The translations under genes and the position numbers were made by a program. DNA of 64,000 nucleotides from assembly GCF_017814945.1 (NCBI RefSeq), contig NZ_JAGIPX010000030.1, positions 10,485-74,484 on the forward strand, written 5' to 3'. Under the pieces are notes generated by a model, which made no database searches, was not told where the DNA came from, and saw only the letters and a program-made list of their open reading frames with translations. The DNA is from Paraburkholderia sp. LEh10. Its GTDB lineage: Bacteria; Pseudomonadota; Gammaproteobacteria; Burkholderiales; Burkholderiaceae. This document shows positions 1 to 9,259 of this stretch, piece after piece (position 1 is the first letter of the stretch; each line of letters starts with the position of its first letter).

Positions 1-104
1 TTTGCCGCTATCGCTGGCATCCGGTGTTTTGCCGCTATCGCTGGCATCCGGTGTTTTGCCGCTATCGCTGGCATCCGGTGTTTTGCCGCTATCGCTGGCA
101 TCCG
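1..104. repeat. Tandem 27-bp repeat, four copies
   Basis: Four head-to-tail copies of a 27-bp unit containing gctatcgctggcatccggtg run from the window edge to about base 104. The first copy is cut by the edge by one base and the last runs into a diverged GGCATCCGCGATT end. There is no spacer between copies, so this is not a CRISPR array. Short open frames across it arise from repeat periodicity and are not called as genes. It forms the outer end of the left arm of the inverted repeat that continues to about 876. Confidence 0.9.
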
Positions 105-149
105 CGATTGCGCCTCGCGGCGCAGGCGTTGCCCCTGTGCGGGGCAGCA

Positions 150-181
150 CTTACTTTCTTTGCCGCGGCAAAGAAAGTAAG
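150..181. repeat. 32-bp perfect palindrome, left arm
   Basis: The half-site CTTACTTTCTTTGCCG is followed directly by its exact reverse complement CGGCAAAGAAAGTAAG. This gives a 32-bp palindrome without a loop, able to extrude as a cruciform or fold as an RNA hairpin. It is identical in the right arm at 643-674. Confidence 0.95.
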
Positions 182-642
182 CAAAGAAAGCCGCTCACAC
201 CGCCAACCCTTGACTGTTACCCACGGGCTCTGAACGTCCGCACAGTTCTCGCGGCAACGCGCTGTCCCATGTCCGTTGCCAGCGCGCTGATTGGCGCCTC
301 AACCGCTTCGTGCCCCTTCGTTGCAAGCCACGCCCTCGAATTTCCCGCGCCCCCTTGCGGCAAACCTATGTAGGCATTCGCGCCTTCAGAACACCGTCAC
401 CGCGCGACGTCTCTGCACGGTTCGAGCGCTGCCCTGTGATGCGCGGCAACCAACATACGTTTGCCGCAAAAGGACACTGAAACATCAGGGACGGGTAGCC
501 GTTGTACGAGCGCACGAAGTGGGTGAGGCATTCATTCAGCGCGTGGGCAACGGACGAGGTCAGCACGCTGCCACGAGAACTGTGGGGACGTTCAGAGCCC
601 GTGGACAAGGGTCAAGGATTGCGGTGTGAGCGGCTTTCTTTG

Positions 643-674
643 CTTACTTTCTTTGCCGCGGCAAAGAAAGTAAG
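643..674. repeat. 32-bp perfect palindrome, right arm
   Basis: Identical to the palindrome at 150-181. Perfect conservation of this core while the flanks have diverged suggests that it is the part under selection, or the most recently homogenised part. Confidence 0.95.
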
Positions 675-714
675 TGCCGCCCCGCACAGGGGCAACGCCC
701 GCGCCGCGAGGCGC

Positions 715-876
715 ATCGCGGATGCCAGCGACAGTGGCAAAACACAACCCGCATCGCGGATGCCCGCGAAAGCGGCAAAACACCGGACGCCCGCGAAAGC
801 GGCAAAACACGGCAAAACACCGGACGCCCGCGAAAGCTGCAAAACACCGGATGCCAGCGACAGCGGCAAAACAGAA
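715..876. repeat. Degenerate tandem repeats, right arm
   Basis: Diverged copies of the left-arm tandem unit in inverse orientation, with cores such as gcccgcgaaagcggcaaaac and gccagcgacagcggcaaaac recurring five to six times. Two sub-types alternate (cgcgaaagcgg and agcgacagcgg). The array ends about 95 bp before the next gene. Confidence 0.85.
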
Positions 877-969
877 GCAAACCGCAAAGCAAACCCAAAC
901 CTTGCGCTAGAATATCGCCCCTTCCCAAACACCTAAAAACCCACGCGCATCCGCGCGCACCCAACCTCA

Positions 970-1512
970 ATGGCCAAACTTCTGTCCGACCTCGAATTCC
1001 AGCGCTTTTCCGAACTCCAGCAGAAGCAGGCAAGCTTCACCATCTCGAGCGCCGAAGCCGACGAACTGCGCGAGATCGTGTCCCGTGCGCAGCAAAAGCG
1101 CGACGACCGCGCCGCCGCGATGAAGCAGATAGAAGCGTTCATCGCTCAATTCGACATCACGCCCGACGAACTCTTTTCGGCCGAACAGATCGGCGACGCG
1201 GCGCGCAACTTCGGCCTGATTCCCGCCGCGAAAAAAGAGCGCATGCTGCCGCCGACGGTGACGTTCAACGGCAAACCCTATCAATGGACGCGCACGCTGC
1301 CCGACGAAGTGCGCGTGCCGCTCTTCGAGGCGTTCTCGGCAGGACAATCGGTGAAGTCGTTCATCGCGACGCCGAAAGACGCGCCGCGCTGCGCGGCGAC
1401 GATCGCGCGCCTCGAGCGCGAAACGGGCGCGGCGTACGCGCCCGAATGGCTCGAAGAGCTGTCGATCTCCCGCGAGCAGGTCGCGGCAGCGGCCGCGAAA
1501 CTCGCGGCATAA
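970..1512 (+). CDS. Hypothetical protein with helical N-terminus
   Basis: A 180-residue cytoplasmic protein with no signal peptide or membrane segment. Residues 1-70 are mainly charged heptad-like helix (SELQQKQ, EADELREIVSRAQQKRDD) and recall the oligomerisation helix of H-NS-type proteins. Residues 95-175 carry a separate domain with TFNGKPYQWTRTLP and an Ala-rich C-terminal helix, and there is no H-NS DNA-binding motif. The ATG has only a weak ribosome-binding site. Codon use is typical of the window. It converges with the acetyltransferase gene, leaving 30 bp between the stops. I do not recognise the family. Confidence 0.7.
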   Translation: MAKLLSDLEFQRFSELQQKQASFTISSAEADELREIVSRAQQKRDDRAAAMKQIEAFIAQFDITPDELFSAEQIGDAARNFGLIPAAKKERMLPPTVTFNGKPYQWTRTLPDEVRVPLFEAFSAGQSVKSFIATPKDAPRCAATIARLERETGAAYAPEWLEELSISREQVAAAAAKLAA

Positions 1513-1542
1513 AACGAACACTCAGGCGCCGCCCGCGCTTCG

Positions 1543-3966
1543 TCAGCGTGTGTTCGACGAGCATGCAGGCGACGCGCCGAATCCCGGCGCGCCGCCTTTT
1601 TCTTTGTCTTCGTCCGGCTGATCCAGCGCCATCCTGAAACCGACGACGCCGGGATCTTCGGTCCGCGTCGTCGTGAAGCCGACCGCCGTTGCGAGCCCGA
1701 TCATCGCCGCATTCTCGCGCAGCGCCTCGCCGATGATCCAATGTGTGCCGCGCGCGCGCGCGTACGCGATGATGCGCTCCATCAACAGGCGCCCCAGTCC
1801 CTTCCCCTTCTGGTCCGAACGCACGGCCATCGCGAACTCAGCCGTTTCGTTGTCCGGGTCCGCCACGGCGCGCACGACGCCAAGCGTGCGGATCGAGCCG
1901 TCATCGTTTTGCGTCGTCGCGATCAGCGCCATTTCGCGGTCATAGTCGATCTGCGTCATGCGCGCGAGCTGCGAATGATCGAAGCGGCTCACCGCGCCGA
2001 AGAATCGCAGGCGCAGATCGTCGGGCGTCATCGATTCGACGAACTCGCGATGCGCGGCTTCGTCTTCGGGGCGGATCGGCCGCACCGTGATGCGCTGGCC
2101 GCGCCAGTCGAGCGTTTCCTCGTAGCGGCGCGGGTACGGCATGATCGCGAAGCGCGTGCGGTTCGCCGACAGACGCAAACGCGGCGCGACGATCGCCGCG
2201 CCGTTTTTCATCACGCGCAGCGCGAGCTTGAGCGAGACGATCTCGCGTATCTCGCACACCGCTTGCGAGATCGACGTCAACGCGTTGAGGACGGGCTCGG
2301 GCGCCACCTGGCGCGAGTACGCCGAGTTCGACAGGATGTCGCGCGATAGGACCGGGTTCATCGGCGGCAGGCCGAACACGCACATCGGCCGCGCTTCGTC
2401 GTGCTCGGCCGGCGCGGTGAAACGGAACACCGGGCCGAAATTCTCGTCGTCGCGCAGCTCCACCGTGATATCGACGACGGCGTTTTCACGCGCGTCGTCG
2501 GGCACCGTTTGCAAACCGAAGTGCGCGAGCAACCGCGCCGCGTCGTCGCCTTCGAGCTCCGTCACGCCCGATGAGAGCGCCGCGCAAGCTTGCGCCTGCG
2601 CGGCGTCGATGGCTTCGGGGACGCGGGCGGGAAAGCCTTCGGGCGTCTGCATCAGCAGTTCGCGCACGAGCCGGTATTCGACCAGACGCTCGAACGCGCG
2701 CGCGAGCCGCTGCGGAGTCGTATGGACGGGAATGCCGTGCTCGTGCAACGCGTCGCGCGTCTCGCGCTTCACGCCGCCGAAAAAGCACGCGAGCAACCCG
2801 CGATACGCGTAGCGCTGGTTCGCGATCAGCGCCTGCGCGACTTCCTCGACGGGCGCGCTGTGCGTCGATGCATGTACGACGAACGCCGTGCCCGTCAAAC
2901 GATGATCGGCCAGAACCTTGATCGCCGTGCCGAAATGCTCGGCAGCCGCGTCGCTGCCGAGCAACAGCGGATTGCCCGGCACGGCGCGCGGCAACGCCTG
3001 CGCGAGCGCATCGACGGTGCCGGGCGGACAGGGCGCGAGCGTGTCGCCGGCGGCCTTGAAAGCGTCGGTGGCGAGCGTCGCGACGCCGCGGTCGCTCGTG
3101 ATCAGCGTCGCCGTCGCGCCCGCCGCGACGCGCCCGACGCCGAGCGTTTCGATTTCGTCGAGCAGGTCGTCGAGCGCATCGACGCGCACCATGCCCGCGC
3201 GGCGGAATGCGGCCGAATAGAGCGCATCGGCGGGATCGGAGCGCCCCGAGCGCAGCGCCAGCACCGGCTTGTTGCGTGAAGCCGCCCGCGCCGCAGACAT
3301 GAACTTGCGCGCTGCCTTCACCGAATCCACTTCGAGCAGGATCGCGCGGGTGCCGGGGTCGCTCGCGAGATAGTCGAGCACGTCGCCGGCATCGACGTCG
3401 GCCTCGTCGCCGAGCGCCACCACATGCGAAAAGCCGAGACCGCGCGCATGCGCCCAGCCCAGTACGGCGTTGGTCAGCGCGTTCGACTGCGACACCCACG
3501 CGACGCCGCCCGAGCGCACCGTCACCGAGGGCGCGCCCAGATGCGCGTTGAGCGCGGGCGTCATGACGCCGACACTGCCCGGCCCGACCACGCGCAGCAG
3601 ATGCGGCCGCGCGGCGGCGAGCGTGTGGCGCACATCGGCGCGGTCATTGTCGCAGCGCGAAAGGCCGACGATGATCGCCGCGCGCGTGCCGCGCCCGCCG
3701 AGCGTGTGGACGATGCCCGGCCAGGTCGGCGATGGCGTGCAGATGACGGCCACGGTCGGCGCTTCGGGCAGATCGCCCGCGTTGCCGACGCACGCGTGGC
3801 CGTCGAGCATGTCGTACTTCGGATTGACAGCCCAGGCCGGGCCGTCGAAGCCGCCTTCGATCAACCGCTTCCAGACGATCGCGCCCGTGCTGCCCGCGCG
3901 GTTCGAGGCGCCGATCACGGCGACGGACTTCGGTCGAAACAATGCGTCGAGATTGCGTACGGTCAC
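1543..3966 (-). CDS. Pat-type protein acetyltransferase (acyl-CoA synthetase-like plus GNAT)
   Basis: Fused protein of 807 residues. The N-terminus has a CoA-binding NDP-forming acyl-CoA synthetase domain (RPKSVAVIGASN at about residues 10-21), then succinyl-CoA-ligase-like domains and a shortened ATP-grasp-like region. The last 170 residues are a GNAT acetyltransferase (RPIRPEDEAAHREFVESM, then GKGLGRLLMERII, the acetyl-CoA loop). This is the layout of Salmonella Pat/YfiQ, which acetylates lysines of acyl-CoA synthetases such as Acs. The open frame continues upstream, but the likely start is a GTG at 3966 with GGAG five bases before it. It is divergent from the LysR gene at 4382, which could regulate it. 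Confidence 0.85.
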   Translation of the reverse strand: MTVRNLDALFRPKSVAVIGASNRAGSTGAIVWKRLIEGGFDGPAWAVNPKYDMLDGHACVGNAGDLPEAPTVAVICTPSPTWPGIVHTLGGRGTRAAIIVGLSRCDNDRADVRHTLAAARPHLLRVVGPGSVGVMTPALNAHLGAPSVTVRSGGVAWVSQSNALTNAVLGWAHARGLGFSHVVALGDEADVDAGDVLDYLASDPGTRAILLEVDSVKAARKFMSAARAASRNKPVLALRSGRSDPADALYSAAFRRAGMVRVDALDDLLDEIETLGVGRVAAGATATLITSDRGVATLATDAFKAAGDTLAPCPPGTVDALAQALPRAVPGNPLLLGSDAAAEHFGTAIKVLADHRLTGTAFVVHASTHSAPVEEVAQALIANQRYAYRGLLACFFGGVKRETRDALHEHGIPVHTTPQRLARAFERLVEYRLVRELLMQTPEGFPARVPEAIDAAQAQACAALSSGVTELEGDDAARLLAHFGLQTVPDDARENAVVDITVELRDDENFGPVFRFTAPAEHDEARPMCVFGLPPMNPVLSRDILSNSAYSRQVAPEPVLNALTSISQAVCEIREIVSLKLALRVMKNGAAIVAPRLRLSANRTRFAIMPYPRRYEETLDWRGQRITVRPIRPEDEAAHREFVESMTPDDLRLRFFGAVSRFDHSQLARMTQIDYDREMALIATTQNDDGSIRTLGVVRAVADPDNETAEFAMAVRSDQKGKGLGRLLMERIIAYARARGTHWIIGEALRENAAMIGLATAVGFTTTRTEDPGVVGFRMALDQPDEDKEKGGAPGFGASPACSSNTR

Positions 3967-4381
3967 GGTTGCTCCGCAAGTGAGGTGAGCGCGCGCCCCC
4001 AACCCGGCTGATACGGCCCATGCGGGAGATACGCGCGCGATTTCATCAGGATAGGCGAAGAGCGGGATGCGGTGATGACGGCTCCTGACGCACACCGCGG
4101 GGCGCCCCGCTCCGCCGCCGTTTCGGTCCGATGTTAGCGCAGCGCCGGGCGGACGCAAGCGCCTGCACCGGCGCGGCCGCGCCCGCCGATGCGTCGCGCG
4201 AGGCCCGCGTTCACGCCTCGCCTGGCGCACCATGTAGAATCGCCCCACGGCGCGCGGCGGCATGCCCTCGAGGCGCCGCGCCCGTCGCGTGTCTGTTCGG
4301 CGCGTCAGTCCATGAAAGCGTGCGGCAAGGCAATCCGTCGCAGGCGGAACAGAGAAGAATGATGAAACAGAAGGAAGATTT
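3967..4381. other. Divergent intergenic region
   Basis: A 415-bp gap between the Pat-type gene (minus) and the LysR gene (plus). It must hold both promoters. I see no clear -35/-10 pair and no strong terminator. AGAAGGAAG lies just before the LysR start. Open frames here are continuations of the GC-rich antisense frame. Confidence 0.5.
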
Positions 4382-5251
4382 ATGCGGCGTCTGCCCTCGC
4401 TGATCGCGTTGCGCTTTTTCGAAGAGACGGCACGGCACATGAGTTTCAACCGCGCCGCCGTCGCGCTGTGCGTGACGCAGGGCGCCGTCAGCCGGCAGAT
4501 CAAGATTCTCGAGGAATCGCTTGGCGCGAAGCTGTTCGAGCGCGACCACAAGGGCATCCGCCTGACGACGGCCGGCCAGCAGCTTTTGCCGTGCGTGTCC
4601 GAAGCGTTCGATACGCTCGAGCGCGGCACGCGCCAGGTCACGACGGCGAAGGGCCGTCGGCGGCTCGTGCTGTCGGTGCCGCCGACCTTCGCGACGCAAT
4701 GGTTTTCGCCGCGTCTGGGCTCGCTCGCCGTCGAGCTTCCAGACGTCGAACTCTCCGTGCGCACGGAACCCACCGACGATTGCCACTGCAACATCCGCTT
4801 CGGGCGCGACGCGGTGCCCGACGCGCATTCCGAACTGCTGATGATCGAGCGGCATACGCTCGTGGGCGCGCAGCGTCTTGGCGGCGAGCCGCTCGATACG
4901 CTGCTTGGAAAGCTGCCCGCGCTGCATGTCCTGCACAACGACGCGCGCCTGAACCTATGGCCGGACTGGCTCGAAAAGGCCGGACTGCCCGCGCGCTACG
5001 CCGAAAACGGCATCGAGTTCTCGACGCTCGAACAGGCGATCCACGCGGCGCGTAAAGGCGTGGGGCTGGCAATCGTCGATCGCAACATGATCGTCGAGGA
5101 ACTGGGCGAAGGCAGCCTCGCGGCGATGTCGCAGATCCAGGTCAGCGGGCCTTACGGGTATTGGCTCGATATCGCGCCGCGTCACGCGGCGCTCGAACAT
5201 GTGCAGGCGTTCGCGAGCTGGCTGAGAGAGCAGGTTCTGGAAATGTCGTGA
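4382..5251 (+). CDS. LysR-family regulator, GcvA-like
   Basis: A 289-residue LysR-type transcription factor. Residues 4-62 form the winged helix-turn-helix (LRFFEETARHMSFNRAAVAL, VTQGAVSRQIKILEE, LFERDHKGIRLTTAG). The effector domain follows, and the C-terminal style (YGYWLDIAPRHAAL, VQAFASWL) resembles the GcvA/AmpR subgroup. Start is ATG with AAGGAAG seven bases upstream. It is divergent from the Pat-type gene, the usual arrangement for a LysR regulator and its target. The ligand is unknown. Confidence 0.9.
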   Translation: MRRLPSLIALRFFEETARHMSFNRAAVALCVTQGAVSRQIKILEESLGAKLFERDHKGIRLTTAGQQLLPCVSEAFDTLERGTRQVTTAKGRRRLVLSVPPTFATQWFSPRLGSLAVELPDVELSVRTEPTDDCHCNIRFGRDAVPDAHSELLMIERHTLVGAQRLGGEPLDTLLGKLPALHVLHNDARLNLWPDWLEKAGLPARYAENGIEFSTLEQAIHAARKGVGLAIVDRNMIVEELGEGSLAAMSQIQVSGPYGYWLDIAPRHAALEHVQAFASWLREQVLEMS

Positions 5252-5378
5252 GGGCTATCTGCGTGGCAGCAGCGCGTATTGCATGGCCGGCGAAGCCATT
5301 CAATTATCGGCAAGCTGGCGGCACCTGCTGTGCGACGACAGTACGCTACTTCGACGGGTCCGCCCTGCGTCCGGGGCA

Positions 5379-6416
5379 TCAGTTGTAGGACAGGTTGAAG
5401 GTCGCTACGGCCTTCAACGTACCCGGACTGACGCTCGTGGCTGTCTGTATGTAGCGTGCCTCGAGCGCGATACTCGTGGCGCCGGATCGGGGGCCAAGGG
5501 AAGTCACGCGGGTCGCGGGCGCGTCTCGTTCTCCTGCATAGACGTAGCTCGCGGACCCCAAGGGCAGCGGCTGCATCTGATACAGCACCTGAACACCAAG
5601 GCCTGCCGCTGTCGAACCCGGTGCAAGCGTGAGGACGTTGCTCTGGTTGGAGGGCGATGTGGCATCCGTAAGGCCGATGGACGGTTCAGCGTCGCTCGCA
5701 CAATCCAGCAAGATGCCGAAGGGTGTCGTTCCCGCTGTTGCGCCGACATTGGTAAAGGCCGATACGGAGACCATCGGCAGCGACACGGCGACGTCGACGG
5801 TCGTGACGGAGCAGGTCGGCACGGCGGTACCCGTGATGGTGTAGCTGAACGACAGGGTGCTGGACGCCTCGTCGCCGTTGTTCGCCCATTCCAGGTTTGG
5901 AACGTGCAGGCCCGTCGAAAAACCGAACGTTCCCACCACCGCATCGCCCAGTTTCACCAGTTCAAATGAGCCTTGCACAATGTTCGCGCCCTGTCGCGCA
6001 GGGTCGAACTGAAACGTGTCTAACGCGCCGTTGTAGTTGATTGGCAACATCGGTGTCCCCCTTGCGTCGCGGATGCGAAAACCAATCGCCCCACGCAATC
6101 CCGTCGCCGTAAAAACATCCGGCAGTCCTGGCAAGGGTGAAAGCGATCCGGAGGACAAGGTCATCGACCAGGCACCCTCACCGGGATCGACCGTGCAATT
6201 GATCGGAACAGTGAACGACGCTCGAGCGCCGGGTATCACCTCGCCGCTGGCGAGGCCCGCTGGAATGGCGACCGATGGGAGGTCGATATTCATCGGCAGT
6301 GGAGCGGTGCAGTCATTCCACTTTGCGAATGCACCGGTTGTGATGGTCGCCAGCGCAACGGCTATCGACAGATGTTTCAGGCACGCGATGAACGCGGTCA
6401 AGGCAGAGGCTCGCAT
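5379..6416 (-). CDS. Fimbrial tip adhesin/minor pilin, operon A
   Basis: A 345-residue secreted fimbrial subunit. Signal peptide ends around TTGAFA/KWNDC. An N-terminal domain with two Cys is followed by a second domain starting near TCSVTTVDVAVSLP and ending in ATFNLSYN, the aromatic C-terminal beta-strand recognised by the chaperone. The two-domain length matches tip adhesins rather than the 187-residue shaft pilin. Chosen start is ATG 6416 with AAGAGA upstream. A GTG at 6431 overlapping the usher stop (GTGA) is the alternative and would suggest translational coupling. It is the last gene of operon A and closely resembles the protein at 13002-14030. Confidence 0.85.
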   Translation of the reverse strand: MRASALTAFIACLKHLSIAVALATITTGAFAKWNDCTAPLPMNIDLPSVAIPAGLASGEVIPGARASFTVPINCTVDPGEGAWSMTLSSGSLSPLPGLPDVFTATGLRGAIGFRIRDARGTPMLPINYNGALDTFQFDPARQGANIVQGSFELVKLGDAVVGTFGFSTGLHVPNLEWANNGDEASSTLSFSYTITGTAVPTCSVTTVDVAVSLPMVSVSAFTNVGATAGTTPFGILLDCASDAEPSIGLTDATSPSNQSNVLTLAPGSTAAGLGVQVLYQMQPLPLGSASYVYAGERDAPATRVTSLGPRSGATSIALEARYIQTATSVSPGTLKAVATFNLSYN

Positions 6417-6427
6417 AGTTGATCTCT

Positions 6428-9037
6428 TCACGGTGTAATTGCGCTTACATTCAGCGCTCGGCTCGACAGGCAGTGCGACTCGACGGAAACATATCCCACG
6501 TCGGTCGTGGGACGCTTCACCGGCAGCGAATACCGCACGCTGCATTGCTGCCCCGGCTCTTCGCCCCACTTCACGATGAGCGTGCCGTCGTCTTCGAGAC
6601 CGCGCGCGAAGATGCGGCTGTTCTGCGCGACGACACCCACGTCCATGCCATTGCCGTCCGATACCATCGCGCCGAACGGCAGCGCGTCGCCGCCCAACTG
6701 CGGCGCGCGGATCAACGCCGCGCGGCCCATCACCGTCCGGTACTTCAGCATCACGACGGAGCCGAAGCGCGGCGCCACGCTCTCCGAAGTCGACGCGAAC
6801 TCGACATCCATCGATACGCCCTTCGGGTCGAGTTCCACGGTGTTCATCGAATACGGCGTGAGGTACGGAACGACGGCGTACCCATCGGCGCCGACCTCGA
6901 CGCCTGGTGCGCCCCGCACATCCGCGCCTTGCGCGCCCTTCGCCTCGACGACGCCGAACGTTTCGCTCACGGTCTGCGAGAACGTGACGCCGCCAGGATG
7001 CGCGACGATCGAGCCGCTCGCGCCCGCCGCCATCTGCGACGAATGCGCGCCGCCGCTCGCCGAGGCCGTCAGCTGCGCGTACCGGCCGCGATATGTGCCG
7101 CTTGCGCCGCCATTCACGTCGACGCCGCCCGCCGATCCGTCGCGCATCGCGCCATAGACGTTGTACGAATACTGGCTTCGATCGCCGACGGTGCCGCCCA
7201 CGCTCGTCTGCAAGCTGGACTGATTGCCGCTCTGGTTGAAGCTCGCCGACAGTGTCGGCGCCCGGCGCGAGCGGCCGAGCGAAATCGTCGTCGTCAGCAT
7301 GATTTCGTTCGAAGGCGTGCCGTTCGCGTTTTCAGTACGGCCCAATGTCACGCTGTATGTGCCGAACCGGTAGCCGTTCGAGTAGCCGGCCTGATAGAAC
7401 ACGTTGCGTCCACTGCGGTTCCAGTAGTCCTCCGCCGTGACGTTGGCGAACACTGAGCCGTAGCCGGCGAGACTCTGGCTGACCGTCAGCTGGAACTGGC
7501 CGCGCGTACGGTCGGCTGGATTGCCGACGGAGCCACCCTGGACGTAGTCGCGAAACCGTGCCGCGTCGGCGAAGTTCAGATAGCCGGCACTCGAATAGCG
7601 ATAAGCGCCGAGCGCGATATTGGTGTCCGTCGAGTCGATGAACTTGCTATAGCCGATGTGCAGGCTGTGGCCTTGCAGCGATGCCTGCCCCGGCACCTGC
7701 GTACGCGCCATCGTGACATCCGCGGCAACGGCGCCGAGCGGCGTGTTAAGCGTCGCGCCCAGATTCGCGGCGACGTAGCCGCTCGCAGCGATGCCGCCGC
7801 CGTAGAGCGTCACGAGGTTCGTCAGTCCGCGCTGCACCGTAAGTTGTGCGAAGACGGGCGTCGAGCGCAGCGAATCGTTGCGAAGCTCGCCCGCCGTGAA
7901 CGCGAATCGCGTGATGCCCGGCCGCAGCGATTGCGCGACGGCCGCATAGGGCACGGTAAAACTCTTTTCCCGGCCATCGGCTTCCGTCACGGTCACTTCG
8001 AGATTGCCGCCATATCCCGTCGGATAGAGGTCATCGATCTCGAACGGCCCCGGCGGCACGATCGTTTCGTAGAGGGTCTGTCCGTTCTGGTTCACGCGCA
8101 CGCGGGCATTCGATTCCGCCATGCCGCGCACGATAGGCGCGTAACCGCGCAACGACTCCGGCAGCATGCGGTCGTCGGTTGCGATCTGTGCGCCCCGAAA
8201 CGCGAAGCTGTCGAACACGTCGCCCGTCGTGTGAGACTCGCCCACGACCGCTTGCGACTTCAGCTTCGTCACGTCGTGCTGAACGAACGTCGCGATGGCA
8301 TCGAACTGCGTTTTCTGACCGGTCATCGCCGTCAGCGACGACTGGTGCCGGAAATGCCAGCCGCCGACATTCACGCCGACATTGACGCCGAGGTATCCCT
8401 GCGTCGAGCGGGCGCCGCCGTTGTTGAACTGGTACGCATTCGCGCTATAGCTGACGAAGCCGGCATTCACGCCGTTGTCCCATAGCTCCGGCGACACATA
8501 GCCGCGCGCCCTGTTGCGTATGTACATTTGCGGAATCGAGATCTCGAGCTTCTGTTCGTTGAAGTCGAAATCGACCGTGGCCTGCGGCACGGCAGTGCTC
8601 ACGTCGATGCATGCCGTGGCCGCTTCCGAAGTCGCGCGGGCCTCGCCGGCAGCGATACGTGAGAAATCGACGCCCCAATGCTCGAGCATCTTGCGCGCAA
8701 AGCACGGACGTGTGCTTCCGTCTTCGCCGGCAGGCACGAAGCGAACATCGTCGCGCGCGATACGCATGCCATTGAGCCAGATGTCCACGTTGTAGCTGCC
8801 TGGCGCCACGTTACTGCCGCGCTCAAAGCGCGAGACATCGACGGCCGCGCCAGAGCGCAGAAACAGGCCGTCGAAGTCGACGTTTTTCGGCGCGTCGCTG
8901 GCCGCCGCATACTCCCCGTGCATGGCTGCAACGACAGCGAACGCGCACCGCACCAGCACGGCAGCGGGACGCAACACGAGCGACCTCGTCACCGTGGACA
9001 ACCTGCTGCGCGAATGAAGACGATGCAAAGAGGACAT
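6428..9037 (-). CDS. Fimbrial outer-membrane usher, operon A
   Basis: An 869-residue FimD/PapC-type usher that gates secretion and assembly of pilus subunits across the outer membrane. An N-terminal signal region is followed by the chaperone-binding domain (SYNVDIWLNGMRI). The 24-strand barrel carries the hallmark DDRMLPESLRGYAPIVRG near the plug, and the C-terminal domains end in SVRYSLPV and a Cys pair. Length is normal for the family. It lies 222 bp after the chaperone gene, and its TGA overlaps the GTG candidate start of the tip gene. Confidence 0.95.
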   Translation of the reverse strand: MSSLHRLHSRSRLSTVTRSLVLRPAAVLVRCAFAVVAAMHGEYAAASDAPKNVDFDGLFLRSGAAVDVSRFERGSNVAPGSYNVDIWLNGMRIARDDVRFVPAGEDGSTRPCFARKMLEHWGVDFSRIAAGEARATSEAATACIDVSTAVPQATVDFDFNEQKLEISIPQMYIRNRARGYVSPELWDNGVNAGFVSYSANAYQFNNGGARSTQGYLGVNVGVNVGGWHFRHQSSLTAMTGQKTQFDAIATFVQHDVTKLKSQAVVGESHTTGDVFDSFAFRGAQIATDDRMLPESLRGYAPIVRGMAESNARVRVNQNGQTLYETIVPPGPFEIDDLYPTGYGGNLEVTVTEADGREKSFTVPYAAVAQSLRPGITRFAFTAGELRNDSLRSTPVFAQLTVQRGLTNLVTLYGGGIAASGYVAANLGATLNTPLGAVAADVTMARTQVPGQASLQGHSLHIGYSKFIDSTDTNIALGAYRYSSAGYLNFADAARFRDYVQGGSVGNPADRTRGQFQLTVSQSLAGYGSVFANVTAEDYWNRSGRNVFYQAGYSNGYRFGTYSVTLGRTENANGTPSNEIMLTTTISLGRSRRAPTLSASFNQSGNQSSLQTSVGGTVGDRSQYSYNVYGAMRDGSAGGVDVNGGASGTYRGRYAQLTASASGGAHSSQMAAGASGSIVAHPGGVTFSQTVSETFGVVEAKGAQGADVRGAPGVEVGADGYAVVPYLTPYSMNTVELDPKGVSMDVEFASTSESVAPRFGSVVMLKYRTVMGRAALIRAPQLGGDALPFGAMVSDGNGMDVGVVAQNSRIFARGLEDDGTLIVKWGEEPGQQCSVRYSLPVKRPTTDVGYVSVESHCLSSRALNVSAITP

Positions 9038-9259
9038 GTGTCAGGAATCGTGCGCACGAATGCCGCGCCCCGTTGTGGATGAGTGAATTGACGGATTGAC
9101 GGCAAGCCAGCGCGGCAGCCCACTGACGATCGCGAGCCTGCGAACGGCGCGGACGCAGAGGACCCGCCGTGCGCAATCGCGCACGTCGTCACATCCCGGA
9201 ACAGCAGGAGAAAACTTCGCGACCGCGAACCCGGCCGCTCATGGAACTACGGCATGCGA

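Larger units (their letters stand above)
98..728. repeat. Long imperfect inverted repeat element
   Basis: The stretch 98-272 is repeated in inverted orientation at about 553-728 with roughly 85-90% identity by eye. Each arm carries GGCATCCGCGAT, then a GC-rich GCCTCGCGGCGC block, a gcccctgtgcggggc hairpin, a 32-bp palindrome, and a tail with gggctctgaacgtcc. About 280 bp of non-repeated DNA sits between the arms. No transposase is present. A diverged partial copy of the same consensus is found at 31801-31890, so it is a dispersed family. Similar blocks are, from memory, common between genes in Paraburkholderia. Function is unknown. Confidence 0.85.

Noticed and set aside
1..104. Possible CRISPR array
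   Set aside because: The 27-bp units are contiguous without spacers, and no cas genes are present.
366..608. Short frame in the centre of the inverted repeat
   Set aside because: No ribosome-binding site and Ser/Arg-rich composition. It looks like a repeat by-product, although similar frames may be annotated in other genomes.
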